Shown: positions 8,122-16,496 of the stretch, one piece after another
Position numbering within the stretch: position 1 is the first letter of the stretch
How the letters are laid out: each line of letters starts with the position of its first letter
NCBI GenBank assembly: GCA_902588515.1
Contig: CACIPP010000002.1
Location: 62,001 to 126,000 of the forward strand
Length of the DNA: 64,000 nucleotides
Origin: GCA-002704185 sp902588515
GTDB taxonomy: Bacteria; Pseudomonadota; Alphaproteobacteria; Pelagibacterales; Pelagibacteraceae
Direction: 5' to 3'
Position numbers and translations under genes: made by a program
The notes under the pieces: generated by a model
Seen by the model: only the letters and a program-made list of their open reading frames with translations
What the model was told of the DNA's origin: nothing
Databases searched by the model: none

Positions 8122-10472
8122 ATTTTTCCTCTTCTGATATGAAAAAAAGATAATATTAAAAATAACATAATAGAAATCGGATATACTATTTCTTTTTTAG
8201 GGCGATTTAAATTTTCAATTTTAATTTCATTAATAATATCTCCAGTCTCAATACCCATTTTCTTTGCTTCACCATTCCATTTCAAAGTGTCAATAATCAA
8301 TTGACTATTTTTGCTCGCTAAATTTATTCCAACATCTTCAAGCGAATAATTTTTATCGTATTCATTTTTTTTAAACTCAAAAAGTTTATATCTTGGTCCA
8401 TAGGCTGTCTCTCTTGTTATTTTAATTTGTAAATCTTTTTCTTTTTGAATATTTAAGCTGTTTAAATTTTCTATAGATAATCTTTGATAGTTGTACTTAG
8501 GATAAAATTTATCCATAATATAATCGGGTCGGAATAAACTCATTGAAATCACTAAAAATAATATAACTTCATACCATTTAAGTTTTTTTATAAACCATCC
8601 TTGGCTTGCTGCAGTAAAAATTAATATTGCTATTAAAGATGTTATCATTACGATTAACGCATGAAACCAACTTTCAATACCTATTAAGAGAAGCTCGTTA
8701 TTAAATATAAAAACAATAGGTAAAATTCCAGTTCTTAAACTATACCAAAAGGCTTGTATTCCTGTTTTGATCGGATCAGCTTTCGAAATCGCAGACGCTG
8801 CATACGACGCTAAGCCAACAGGTGGAGTAACATCGGCCATCAACCCGTAATAAAAAACAAATAAATGAATTGCTATCAAAGGAAATATATAGCCAGATGC
8901 ATTACCGACTTCCACGACGACGTTTGCCATTAGAGCAGCTACAACAAGGTAATTTGCTGTTGTTGGAAGCCCCATGCCCAAAATAATACAAAGAAAGGCT
9001 GTTAGACCTAATAAATAAATAATATTTCCACCTGAAATCGCTTCGACTATAATAATCAAATTATTACTTAAGCCAGTTGAGGAAACAGCACCAACAATTA
9101 TTCCAGCAGTTGCAATTGCAACAGCAAGACTTATCATATTTATTGCTCCTTTTTCAAAGCCCGCCAGTATTTGGTTTAGACCTGATTTAATAGAGTTAAA
9201 TAAATTTAAATTATTTTTATCTCTATCCAGAATTTGCTTGAAAATAATAATAAGTAGTAAAGAAATTATTGAATAAAAGACCGAGGATGCAGCAGTCCAA
9301 CGTTGAAATAATAATAAATAAATTAAAATAAATATAGGTATCAAAAAATGTATCCCGCCAAAAAAAGTTTTTTTCAAATTTGGAACTTCCTTTTCAGGAA
9401 GCCCTTTAATATTTAATTTTAAAGACTCCAGATGTGATATGTAAAATAAAGCAATGTAAGATATTACTGCTGGTAAAAAGGCGTGCGTGACGACAGTAAA
9501 ATATGGAATTCCCAAAAGTTCAGCCATCACAAAAGCAGCAGCACCCATTATCGGAGGCATAATCTGACCGTTTACTGAAGCTGCAACTTCTACTGCACCA
9601 GCTTTAATTGCTGGCAAACCTGTTTTCTTCATAATCGGTATTGTAAAAGTTCCAGTTGTAACTGTATTTGCAACTGAGGACCCAGAAATCATACCTGTTA
9701 ACCCTGATGCTAATATAGCTGCTTTAGCAGGCCCTCCTCTCATTCGTCCCACTAATGCGAAAGCTAAGTTTAAAAAATATTTACCTCCGCCTGCAGTATC
9801 CAATATGGCTCCAAAAAGAACAAATAAAAATATAAAACTAACAGAAACACTTATTGGTATCCCAAATATAGCCTCACCGCCTAACCAGTGATAACCAACA
9901 AGTCTTTTTAAAGATAAACCAGCATGAGAAATTAATTCTGGCATTTGTCTTCCAAAATACGAAAAGAGTAAAAAAATTATCGCGATGATTACTAACGGCA
10001 ATCCAATCGCTCTTCTTGTGGCTTCTAATAATAAGACAATACCAATCCCTCCAATAATTAATTCATATTGAATGTTGAAGCCAAAAATTTTTAATTCTGC
10101 TAAAATACCTTGTCTATTTACCAATCCTTCATAATCAAAAACTAAATATAATGTCACTACTATTGATAGAAAAACAAAAATGAAATCTTTTATACTGATA
10201 CTACTATTTACCAATTTCTTTTTCGATGGATATATTAAGAAACACAATGTTAAACCAAAGCATAAATGAATAGCCCGAGCAGGTACATCTATAAACTGAC
10301 CAAAATTAAATATAAAAGGGAACGGACTAGCATACCATAATTGAAACAACGTCCATGATATGGCAACAATACCTACTAACTTTAAGTTCCAGCCTGATAA
10401 ATATCTTTTGGAACTGCTTTCTTCTTCAAAGTTTTTTAAATCTTGATTTTCTGTTGATGAATTATCACTCAT
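8118..10472 (-). CDS. TRAP transporter fused DctQM permease, TAXI type
   Basis: A 784-residue inner-membrane protein that fuses the small (DctQ-like) and large (DctM-like) permease subunits. The N-terminal four helices (roughly residues 30-165) are the Q part; the M part carries GRMRGGPAKAAILASGLTGMISGSSVANTVTTG (about 237-270), GQIMPPIMGAAAFVMAELLGIPY (about 290-312) and GMGLPTTANYLVVAALMA in the second half. TAXI TRAP systems use an ion gradient to import organic acids or amino acids. A C-terminal soluble segment of about 100 residues follows before a last membrane helix. It lies downstream of its binding-protein gene, with a terminator hairpin between. Confidence 0.92.
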   Translation of the reverse strand: MSDNSSTENQDLKNFEEESSSKRYLSGWNLKLVGIVAISWTLFQLWYASPFPFIFNFGQFIDVPARAIHLCFGLTLCFLIYPSKKKLVNSSISIKDFIFVFLSIVVTLYLVFDYEGLVNRQGILAELKIFGFNIQYELIIGGIGIVLLLEATRRAIGLPLVIIAIIFLLFSYFGRQMPELISHAGLSLKRLVGYHWLGGEAIFGIPISVSVSFIFLFVLFGAILDTAGGGKYFLNLAFALVGRMRGGPAKAAILASGLTGMISGSSVANTVTTGTFTIPIMKKTGLPAIKAGAVEVAASVNGQIMPPIMGAAAFVMAELLGIPYFTVVTHAFLPAVISYIALFYISHLESLKLNIKGLPEKEVPNLKKTFFGGIHFLIPIFILIYLLLFQRWTAASSVFYSIISLLLIIIFKQILDRDKNNLNLFNSIKSGLNQILAGFEKGAINMISLAVAIATAGIIVGAVSSTGLSNNLIIIVEAISGGNIIYLLGLTAFLCIILGMGLPTTANYLVVAALMANVVVEVGNASGYIFPLIAIHLFVFYYGLMADVTPPVGLASYAASAISKADPIKTGIQAFWYSLRTGILPIVFIFNNELLLIGIESWFHALIVMITSLIAILIFTAASQGWFIKKLKWYEVILFLVISMSLFRPDYIMDKFYPKYNYQRLSIENLNSLNIQKEKDLQIKITRETAYGPRYKLFEFKKNEYDKNYSLEDVGINLASKNSQLIIDTLKWNGEAKKMGIETGDIINEIKIENLNRPKKEIVYPISIMLFLILSFFHIRRGKI

Positions 10473-10481
10473 AGAAACAAA

Positions 10482-10512
10482 AAAAAAGGCCCAGATTTAC
10501 TGGGCCTTTTTT
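10482..10512 (-). terminator. Intercistronic attenuating terminator between TAXI binding protein and permease
   Basis: AAAAAGGCCCAG and CTGGGCCTTTTTT form a GC-rich stem of at least nine pairs with a five-base loop and flanking A and T runs, a classic intrinsic terminator on either strand. On the minus strand it sits directly after the binding-protein stop and 10 bp before the permease start, so it would let a minority of transcripts reach the permease. Confidence 0.85.
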
Positions 10513-10521
10513 ATGAATGAC

Positions 10522-11520
10522 TTACATTAAGCCTTTTTCTTTATAATATTTTACTGCTCCAGGATGTAATGGCGCAGACAAACCATCTTTGATCATTTTT
10601 TTTGGATCAAGATTTGCAAAAGCAGGATGTTGCTTTTTGAAATCGTCTAAGTTTTCAAAAACTGCTCTTACTACGTTGTAAACCATTTCATCTGAAACTT
10701 TTGCACTAGTTACGACTGATGCCATAACTCCAAAAGTAGTTACATTTTTTTTAGAAGTTTTGTAAGTACCTTTTGGAATAGTTGCAAATGCGTAGAATGG
10801 ATTATTAGCTACTAATTTTTTAACTTCAGGAGTCTGAAGATCAATTATGTAAGCTCCACATCCATCTGTAGCTTGAGCTACTCCAGCATTTGGCACACCT
10901 ACAGTATATCCATAAGCATCAATTTTTTTATCACAAAGTGCTCCAGATTGTTCAGAAGAGGTAAGTTCAGATGTAGCACCAAAGTAACTTTTGTTTACTC
11001 CATGAGACTCCATTAAAACTTCAAATGTTCCTCTTTGACCCGATCCAGGGTTTCCGATATTAACTTTTTTTCCTTTTAATGATTTCCAGTCTTTTACTTT
11101 TGACCCTTTTCTAGCAATAATTTGAAAAGGTTCCGGATGAGCAGAAAAAACTGCTCTTAAATCTTTAAAAGGTTTGACTTTTTCTGGCTTACTTGCGTTA
11201 TACGCATGATATTGCCAGTCTGATTGAGCAACTCCAAATTGGAATTCTCCTTGTTGTATCTGACCTATATTGTAAGTAGATCCACCTGTTGATGGAGCGG
11301 AACAACGATAAGCTTTATCGCCACCTTTTTTTCTACCGTGATCAGAAGATTGAAGCTTTGCAACCATTTTACAAATTGCGTTACCAACTTGGAAATAAAC
11401 GCCAGTTGGTCCACCAGTACCTATAGTAAAAAATTCAGCTGACTTAGCAGCAAAATTTAGAGGTAAACTGAATGCAAAAAGTATTAAAGCACTAGATAAT
11501 GAAGATATTATTTTTTTCAT
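10522..11520 (-). CDS. TAXI-family TRAP transporter solute-binding protein
   Basis: A 332-residue periplasmic binding protein with a Sec signal peptide (residues 1-28, ending LNFAAKSA). The family signature FTIGTGGPTGVYFQVGNAIC is at about 31-50, followed by YNIGQIQQGEFQFGVAQSDWQYHAY and GNPGSGQRGTFEVLM. It feeds its ligand to the fused permease encoded downstream. TAXI ligands are poorly known; a glutamate/glutamine-binding homologue has been studied in a thermophile. Codons are less AT-skewed than in hypothetical neighbours (many GCT/GGT/AAA), which suggests high expression. Confidence 0.93.
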   Translation of the reverse strand: MKKIISSLSSALILFAFSLPLNFAAKSAEFFTIGTGGPTGVYFQVGNAICKMVAKLQSSDHGRKKGGDKAYRCSAPSTGGSTYNIGQIQQGEFQFGVAQSDWQYHAYNASKPEKVKPFKDLRAVFSAHPEPFQIIARKGSKVKDWKSLKGKKVNIGNPGSGQRGTFEVLMESHGVNKSYFGATSELTSSEQSGALCDKKIDAYGYTVGVPNAGVAQATDGCGAYIIDLQTPEVKKLVANNPFYAFATIPKGTYKTSKKNVTTFGVMASVVTSAKVSDEMVYNVVRAVFENLDDFKKQHPAFANLDPKKMIKDGLSAPLHPGAVKYYKEKGLM

Positions 11521-11601
11521 TAATCCCCCTTTGTTTTTTGAATAGGAAAAGTACTATATTATACAATTCTTGACTAATACTATTTTAACTTAAATTTATA
11601 G

Positions 11602-12846
11602 TTATTTTGACATTTTATTTGACCAATTAATAATTTTATCAATCCCTTCTATAATCTTTGGTGCAAATTTCCTCAAATGCTCATCATTAATGTTTACATC
11701 TTTGCTAACTGAATTTAAAAATTTTTTTCCATCAAAATCTACGTAACTAAGCCTAAACACTAATTTATCTTTTGGAAATCCAAAGTCACATCCTGGAAGC
11801 ACTGCAACACCTGTATCTTTTAATAATTGATTACACATATCCACCGAGCTTTTAAATCTGTTTTTTAATAATTCTGAAAAATCTGGCATTATATAAAATC
11901 CTCCATCTGGCATGATAACTTTAATTTTATTGGTATTAAATTTTTTATAAGCTTCTAATGCAATTTTTTTCAAAATATTTTTTGATTTAGAGAGATAATC
12001 ATCTTGATTACTATTGTAAGCTTTAATTGCAGCATATTGTATCGGTGCCGATACAGCACTAAATGTTTCAGTGGCTAAATTTGAAATTGTTGTATTTAAT
12101 TTTTTAAATTGATTAGGTATTGCAAAAAAGCCTAGTCTCCAACCTCCTGCACCACACCATTTACTTAATCCATTACTTACAATTGTTCCTTCAGGATAAA
12201 AGTGGGAAATAGATGAATAATTATCTTGAAAATTTAAATCACTGTAAATTTCGTCAGCCAAAACTATAAAATTATTTTTTTTTAGCCAATTCGATAGCTC
12301 TTCTATTTTTTTTGGATTTGTGCCAGATGGATTATTAGGATAATTCATAATAATCAATTTTTTTTTATTACCTATTTTGTCTGAAATTTCTTTTAGTTTA
12401 TTTTCTGTTAAGTGCCATTTATCTTCAAAATTTGTTTCAAGAAAATGAACTTTATTTTTATTTATTATTGCCTGTGGGAAATATGAAACCCAACTTGGAA
12501 TAGGTAAAATGATTTCTCCATCAAAAGCTATTTGAAGTAAAAACATTAATTCTTTTGTTCCGGGTCCAATAATAATGTCATTTTGGTCAAACGAATATTT
12601 TTTACCTTTAAGATTTTTTGCAATTGCTATTCGCAATTCTAATAAACCCTTTGATGGTAAATACTCTTTCTTACTAGCATTATAAGCAAGCTCCTCGACT
12701 ATGTCTGATGGTATAGGAAATGGTGACTGTCCGAAACCAAACTTATAAACCTTAGAACCTTTGCTTTCCAGTTCTTTTGTTTTCTCATTAATGGCTAACG
12801 TTGATGAAGGCTGTAAATTTAAGAGGTGGTTTTTTATATCCATCAA
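11602..12846 (-). CDS. Class I/II PLP aminotransferase (aspartate aminotransferase-like)
   Basis: A 414-residue fold-type I aminotransferase. The N-terminal SSTLAINEKTKELESKGSKVYKFGFGQSPFPIP is the usual opening; NYPNNPSGTNPKKIEELSNW near 170-189, LADEIYSDLNF near 196-206 and SNGLSKWCGAGGWRLGFFAIP near 224-244, with Lys229 as the likely Schiff-base residue, complete the active site. Enzymes of this subgroup transfer amino groups between aspartate, aromatic or other amino acids and 2-oxoglutarate; the exact donor is not clear. The start may be the first or second of two adjacent ATG codons. It stands alone upstream of the TAXI operon. Confidence 0.87.
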   Translation of the reverse strand: MMDIKNHLLNLQPSSTLAINEKTKELESKGSKVYKFGFGQSPFPIPSDIVEELAYNASKKEYLPSKGLLELRIAIAKNLKGKKYSFDQNDIIIGPGTKELMFLLQIAFDGEIILPIPSWVSYFPQAIINKNKVHFLETNFEDKWHLTENKLKEISDKIGNKKKLIIMNYPNNPSGTNPKKIEELSNWLKKNNFIVLADEIYSDLNFQDNYSSISHFYPEGTIVSNGLSKWCGAGGWRLGFFAIPNQFKKLNTTISNLATETFSAVSAPIQYAAIKAYNSNQDDYLSKSKNILKKIALEAYKKFNTNKIKVIMPDGGFYIMPDFSELLKNRFKSSVDMCNQLLKDTGVAVLPGCDFGFPKDKLVFRLSYVDFDGKKFLNSVSKDVNINDEHLRKFAPKIIEGIDKIINWSNKMSK

Positions 12847-12964
12847 TATATTTATAATATTTATTTAAATTACACTAAAAACTAAATTAAATAACTAAAA
12901 ATTAATTACCTTAAATATAGACAATTGGCAGATATTTATTAATTGTGATATTTAATTGAACTAT

Positions 12965-13041
12965 GCGCCCGTAGATCAACTGGATAGATCGTTTGGCTAC
13001 GGACCAAAAGGTTGGGAGTTCGAATCTTCCCGGGCGCGCCA
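12965..13041 (+). tRNA. tRNA-Arg(ACG)
   Basis: A complete cloverleaf: acceptor GCGCCCG (12965-12971) pairs with CGGGCGC (13031-13037), D arm GATC...GATC, anticodon stem TTTGG/CCAAA around the loop CTACGGA with anticodon ACG (read as ICG after deamination), T arm GGGAG-TTCGAAT-CTTCC, discriminator G and an encoded CCA. It would read CGU, CGC and CGA arginine codons. Confidence 0.95.
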
Positions 13042-13084
13042 AAAAATATCTTTAACAAACTTTGTTATAAGATAAGATATTCAT

Positions 13085-13747
13085 ATGAGCTTAAAAAGAT
13101 CATCTAGTTTAATATTTTTTACGTTTATAATTTTAATTTTATCTAATTCAAATTCTATCTCTTTAGAGAAAAAAATATTTAATTTTAACGATGGAAATCT
13201 AAAAAAATTTAAAAAACACAGCATCAAAGGCGAAACAAACTATGAAATTATTAAAGAAAATAATAATGCTTATTTAAAGGCTCAAGCCAATGGAACTGCT
13301 TCAGGACTTGGGGTAGAGAAAAAGATAGATTTAAATGAAACACCTTTTTTAAATATTAGTTGGAAGCTAGAAAAAGGCTTAATTGGAATAAACGAAAAAT
13401 CAAAAAAAGGACATGACTTTGCCCTCAGGGTTTTTGTTATAAAATCGACAGGTAAGTTACCGTGGAAAAAAAAAGTAATAAACTATGTTTTTTCTAGCAA
13501 TGAAATTAAGCAAAGTTCTTGGACAAGCCCTTATACAAAGCAGTCTGTTGACTATGTTTTATCAAGTTTGAAGGATGACAAGCAAAATAAATGGATTAGC
13601 GTTAAAACAAATGTAAAAGAGGATTTTCAAACTATTCACAAACTAAATGTTAATAAGATTGACGGTATTGCAATAATGACCGACACTGATAATAGTAAAC
13701 AAGAAGCAATTGGATACTATAAAGATATATATTTTTCGTCAAAATAA
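13085..13747 (+). CDS. DUF3047-family exported protein
   Basis: A 220-residue protein with a hydrophobic export signal (residues 8-27) followed by a beta-rich domain. FNFNDGNLKKFKKHSIKGETNYEI, the WKLEKG core, and the C-terminal KINKIDGIAIMTDTDNSKQEAIGYYKDIYFS match the pattern of the DUF3047 family, which is periplasmic and uncharacterised. The gene lies 43 bp after the tRNA and 13 bp before a glycosyltransferase-like gene, so the two may be one operon. No enzymatic role can be given. Confidence 0.75.
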   Translation: MSLKRSSSLIFFTFIILILSNSNSISLEKKIFNFNDGNLKKFKKHSIKGETNYEIIKENNNAYLKAQANGTASGLGVEKKIDLNETPFLNISWKLEKGLIGINEKSKKGHDFALRVFVIKSTGKLPWKKKVINYVFSSNEIKQSSWTSPYTKQSVDYVLSSLKDDKQNKWISVKTNVKEDFQTIHKLNVNKIDGIAIMTDTDNSKQEAIGYYKDIYFSSK

Positions 13748-13760
13748 TAAAATTTAAAAT

Positions 13761-14984
13761 ATGAAGTTTTCGGCCGTCATACCCATCAAAGATTATAATA
13801 TAAAATTTTTTGAAGATTTAAAAAATAAAATTCCTGAAATAGAGATAATTTGTGTAACCGAAAATGACTTTAGTAGTGCTGAGCAGCTGAGTAATCATAC
13901 CCAAAAAATTATTAAGATAGATCAAATGTCAAAAATGAATGCTTTTAATGCTGGCGTTGAAGAAGCTCAAAACCAAAATATAATATTTCTAAACGAAAAC
14001 GATGATATTAATAAAATACATTTTGAACTTTTAAGTAAAATCAAAAAAAATTCAGTTAATTATTTAGATATTAATCCGGATAAACTCTTGTCACTGGTGA
14101 TCGATAAAAACCTTTTTTATATGCTAAATAAATTTGAAAGCGATAATGCTGATGACATTATACTAAATTTTATTAATAAGTGTAAAATACTAGAAATTGA
14201 AGTAAACGAAATTACAAAACAAATAAAATCTCAAGATTTTAAAGATGACAGTTTTATTAAACGTTCAATTAATGCAATTAAGAACAAAATATTTAAAGGG
14301 GGGGATTATAAAAAATATGAAAATATTATTTGTTTTGTTTGTTCTGATCCAAAATCGAATGAGAATAAAACTAAAATTAGACAGGAATTAAATAACAACA
14401 CGCTGATAGACAAATATAATGATATCTGTTTAAAAATTACTTCTGAAAATATAAAGAATTGCAAATCATCAAATAATAAAATTGTGGTTATAAATACAAG
14501 TTTTACTAACACTTATTTAAATGACTATGGACTAAGTGATAATAGTATAATTAATTACCACGGAGAAAGTATTAATAAACTTTTAAGCAATGCTTACGAT
14601 CTTTGTAAAATTTTTGGAAAAAAAATAACAATATGCATTTCGGACTCACCTGAAATTAATCATTTAAACATTCAGGATTGCATAAAAAACCTAAATAAAT
14701 TTGATACTTATTTAATAGAGTCCGATAATGGAAGTATTTGTTGTTTTTCGACAAAATTAAAAACACTAGCTCCAGTTTTAAGCAAAATTACATTTAATAT
14801 TTCCACTACAAAAGACAATTTTATTAAGCAGCTATACAACTATGGTTTGTCTGAAGAGAAAGTGGTAAATGTAGATACAATTTATTCACTTAGAAGAGCT
14901 TACGATAATTTACGCGAAAAAAGAAATTTGACTACTTCACAAAAAGAATTAATAGATTTTATTAATCGTAATAAATATGCTTGA
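13761..14984 (+). CDS. Diverged two-part glycosyltransferase-like protein (GT2-like + DUF2064-like)
   Basis: A 407-residue soluble protein. Residues 1-90 resemble a GT2/GT-A start: FSAVIPIKDY, then KMNAFNAGVEEAQNQNIIFLNENDD, where the usual DxD site reads NENDD. Residues from about 190 resemble the TIGR04282/DUF2064 transferases: INKLLSNAYDLCKIFGKKITICISDSPEI matches the family's GTDCP region, and the C-terminal VVNVDTIYSLRRAYD matches the DVDTxEDL end. The usual DGGYYLIG motif reads NGSICCFS, so the second active site looks lost. Fusions of these two transferase types exist elsewhere. This is a remote assignment from motif order only; the protein may be non-catalytic. Confidence 0.5.
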   Translation: MKFSAVIPIKDYNIKFFEDLKNKIPEIEIICVTENDFSSAEQLSNHTQKIIKIDQMSKMNAFNAGVEEAQNQNIIFLNENDDINKIHFELLSKIKKNSVNYLDINPDKLLSLVIDKNLFYMLNKFESDNADDIILNFINKCKILEIEVNEITKQIKSQDFKDDSFIKRSINAIKNKIFKGGDYKKYENIICFVCSDPKSNENKTKIRQELNNNTLIDKYNDICLKITSENIKNCKSSNNKIVVINTSFTNTYLNDYGLSDNSIINYHGESINKLLSNAYDLCKIFGKKITICISDSPEINHLNIQDCIKNLNKFDTYLIESDNGSICCFSTKLKTLAPVLSKITFNISTTKDNFIKQLYNYGLSEEKVVNVDTIYSLRRAYDNLREKRNLTTSQKELIDFINRNKYA

Positions 14985-15015
14985 AATTTTTTTAAAATGA
15001 AATAAATTTATTACC

Positions 15016-15471
15016 ATGATACAAGTCTCAAGAACATCAAGATATTTCAGTAGAAGATTTGAGGAAATTTATGAACTTCTAAAACCTTTTTCCTATCCAC
15101 TAATTAGAGTTTCTGCAGGGGCCATGATGATACCTCATGGTTACGGTAAAGTATTTGGTGGTATTGATGGGACTGCTGGTTTTTTTAAGAGCGTGGGTAT
15201 TGAACCTGCATTATATTTTGCCTGGTACGTGGGTCTAGCCGAATTTGTTGGAGGAATATGTGTAGCATTAGGGCTTTTAACTCGAGTTTTTTCTATTCAG
15301 TTAGTCATAATACTTGCTGTAGCTACATTTTATATACATCTTCCCAACGGCTTTTTATGGATCAAAGGTGGATATGAATATCCTTTACTGTGGATGCTCA
15401 TCATGATTGCAATTACGTTTAGAGGAGGAGGAGCGTTTTCATTAGATTCTCAATTACCAAAAGAATTTTAA
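15016..15471 (+). CDS. DoxX-family membrane protein
   Basis: A 151-residue inner-membrane protein with four hydrophobic helices. PLIRVSAGAMMIPHGYGKVFGGIDGTAGFFKSVGI (about 27-61), YVGLAEFVGGICVALGLLTR and the final FRGGGAFSLDSQL are typical of DoxX/DoxD-like proteins. Members of this broad family have been linked to quinone-dependent oxidation and redox stress, but most are uncharacterised. The stop codon TAA overlaps the ATG of a 30-residue membrane microprotein, so the two are translationally coupled. Confidence 0.87.
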   Translation: MIQVSRTSRYFSRRFEEIYELLKPFSYPLIRVSAGAMMIPHGYGKVFGGIDGTAGFFKSVGIEPALYFAWYVGLAEFVGGICVALGLLTRVFSIQLVIILAVATFYIHLPNGFLWIKGGYEYPLLWMLIMIAITFRGGGAFSLDSQLPKEF

Positions 15472-15563
15472 TGAGCCTTTCAAATTTACCCTTAATTAAA
15501 GCAGTTCCTGTATTGCTCATAATTGTTGGTATAGTTTTATTGGCAATTACTTTAATTGTTTAA
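15471..15563 (+). CDS. Single-pass membrane microprotein (30 aa) coupled to DoxX
   Basis: The TAATG junction at 15469-15473 ends doxX and starts a 30-residue frame, MSLSNLPLIK followed by one continuous hydrophobic helix (about residues 11-30). It ends TLIV and its stop overlaps the convergent lipid-kinase gene by four bases. Its position, coupling and clean transmembrane character make a small membrane partner of DoxX plausible. It is too short for homology claims. Confidence 0.5.
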   Translation: MSLSNLPLIKAVPVLLIIVGIVLLAITLIV

Positions 15564-16420
15564 GCGGTTAAAAGATTAACACTCTCCGAAGAAAAATTTA
15601 TCTCAATAGGTAAATTCCCATATTTTTCACCATCACATTGTACGTTTATTTTTTCCTTAGATGAGATTTTGATATTTTTTGAGATAATTTTAGTTATTTT
15701 TGTAGATCTGCCTAAATCTCCGTAAAACAAAATAAGAAAAATATAATATAAAAAACCAAGGCGACTTAGATCGTTAAAAACATAACAAACAATGCTATTA
15801 TCAAAAATACTTGTGGATTTTGTTATGCTATAAGGCCCTGCGTAATGTTTTGAATTCGTTACTAAAACCCAGTTTCCAAATGCAGTCTCATGTTCTGTCT
15901 CAACTTTAATATTATATTTTTTTAATTTAAAAAATTCGAGCAACCCTAAAAAACCAAACATTGCCTTTCCAAACATTTTTTTAAGAGATGGATGCATTTT
16001 ATGTACAATGTCGCCGTCATATCCAATTCCCGCCATTAAAAAAAATTTCTTATTATTAATATTTGAAATATAAATTTTTTTAGTGACGCCCTTTTCAATA
16101 GACTTACAAATTGATTTTATGTCATTTTTGATACCAGCTTCTATGGCAAGAATATTCGCAGTCCCAAGAGGAATTATGCCTAGTATAGTATCTTTTTGAA
16201 TTCCATTTATAACTTCATTAATGGTTCCATCTCCACCAGCAGCTACAATAATGTCAAAGTTTTTACATTCTCTTTTAGCAATACTAGTTGCATCACCAGG
16301 TTTTTGAGTATCATAAATAGTAACGGAGCTTTTAAGACTAAGCCTCTCTTTAATTTTTAAAAGCTTTTTTATTTTTGCGCTACCCGCATTCGGATTGTAA
16401 ATAATTGCTATTTTGTTCAT
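15560..16420 (-). CDS. Diacylglycerol kinase-family lipid kinase (YegS/DagK-like)
   Basis: A 286-residue cytosolic or membrane-associated lipid kinase. The N-terminal IIYNPNAGSAK (about 5-15), the ATP-binding VAAGGDGTINEVINGI near 59-74 and the LGIIPLGTANILA stretch near 80-92 are the DAGK catalytic signature; the C-terminal beta domain contains the INVQCDGEK motif. The family phosphorylates diacylglycerol or related lipids. It is transcribed divergently from plcP, whose product releases diacylglycerol, with a putative Pho box between them, so recycling diacylglycerol to phosphatidate, or sensing that balance, is a natural role. Substrate specificity is inferred. Confidence 0.82.
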   Translation of the reverse strand: MNKIAIIYNPNAGSAKIKKLLKIKERLSLKSSVTIYDTQKPGDATSIAKRECKNFDIIVAAGGDGTINEVINGIQKDTILGIIPLGTANILAIEAGIKNDIKSICKSIEKGVTKKIYISNINNKKFFLMAGIGYDGDIVHKMHPSLKKMFGKAMFGFLGLLEFFKLKKYNIKVETEHETAFGNWVLVTNSKHYAGPYSITKSTSIFDNSIVCYVFNDLSRLGFLYYIFLILFYGDLGRSTKITKIISKNIKISSKEKINVQCDGEKYGNLPIEINFSSESVNLLTA

Positions 16421-16443
16421 ATATTATTTTTTTTTTAAAAAAA

Positions 16444-16463
16444 TTTTAACACTTCTGTAACAT
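16444..16463. promoter_or_regulatory. Putative Pho box between the lipid kinase and plcP
   Basis: TTTAACA (16445-16451) and TGTAACA (16456-16462) are direct repeats exactly 11 bp apart, the geometry of a PhoB site (consensus halves CTGTCAT spaced by 11 bp). The site is 34 bp before the plcP start codon and 24 bp before the kinase start, so it could serve either promoter. Confidence 0.5.
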
Positions 16464-16496
16464 AATTATGATTCAACTCAAAGTAGAGATTCGTTT

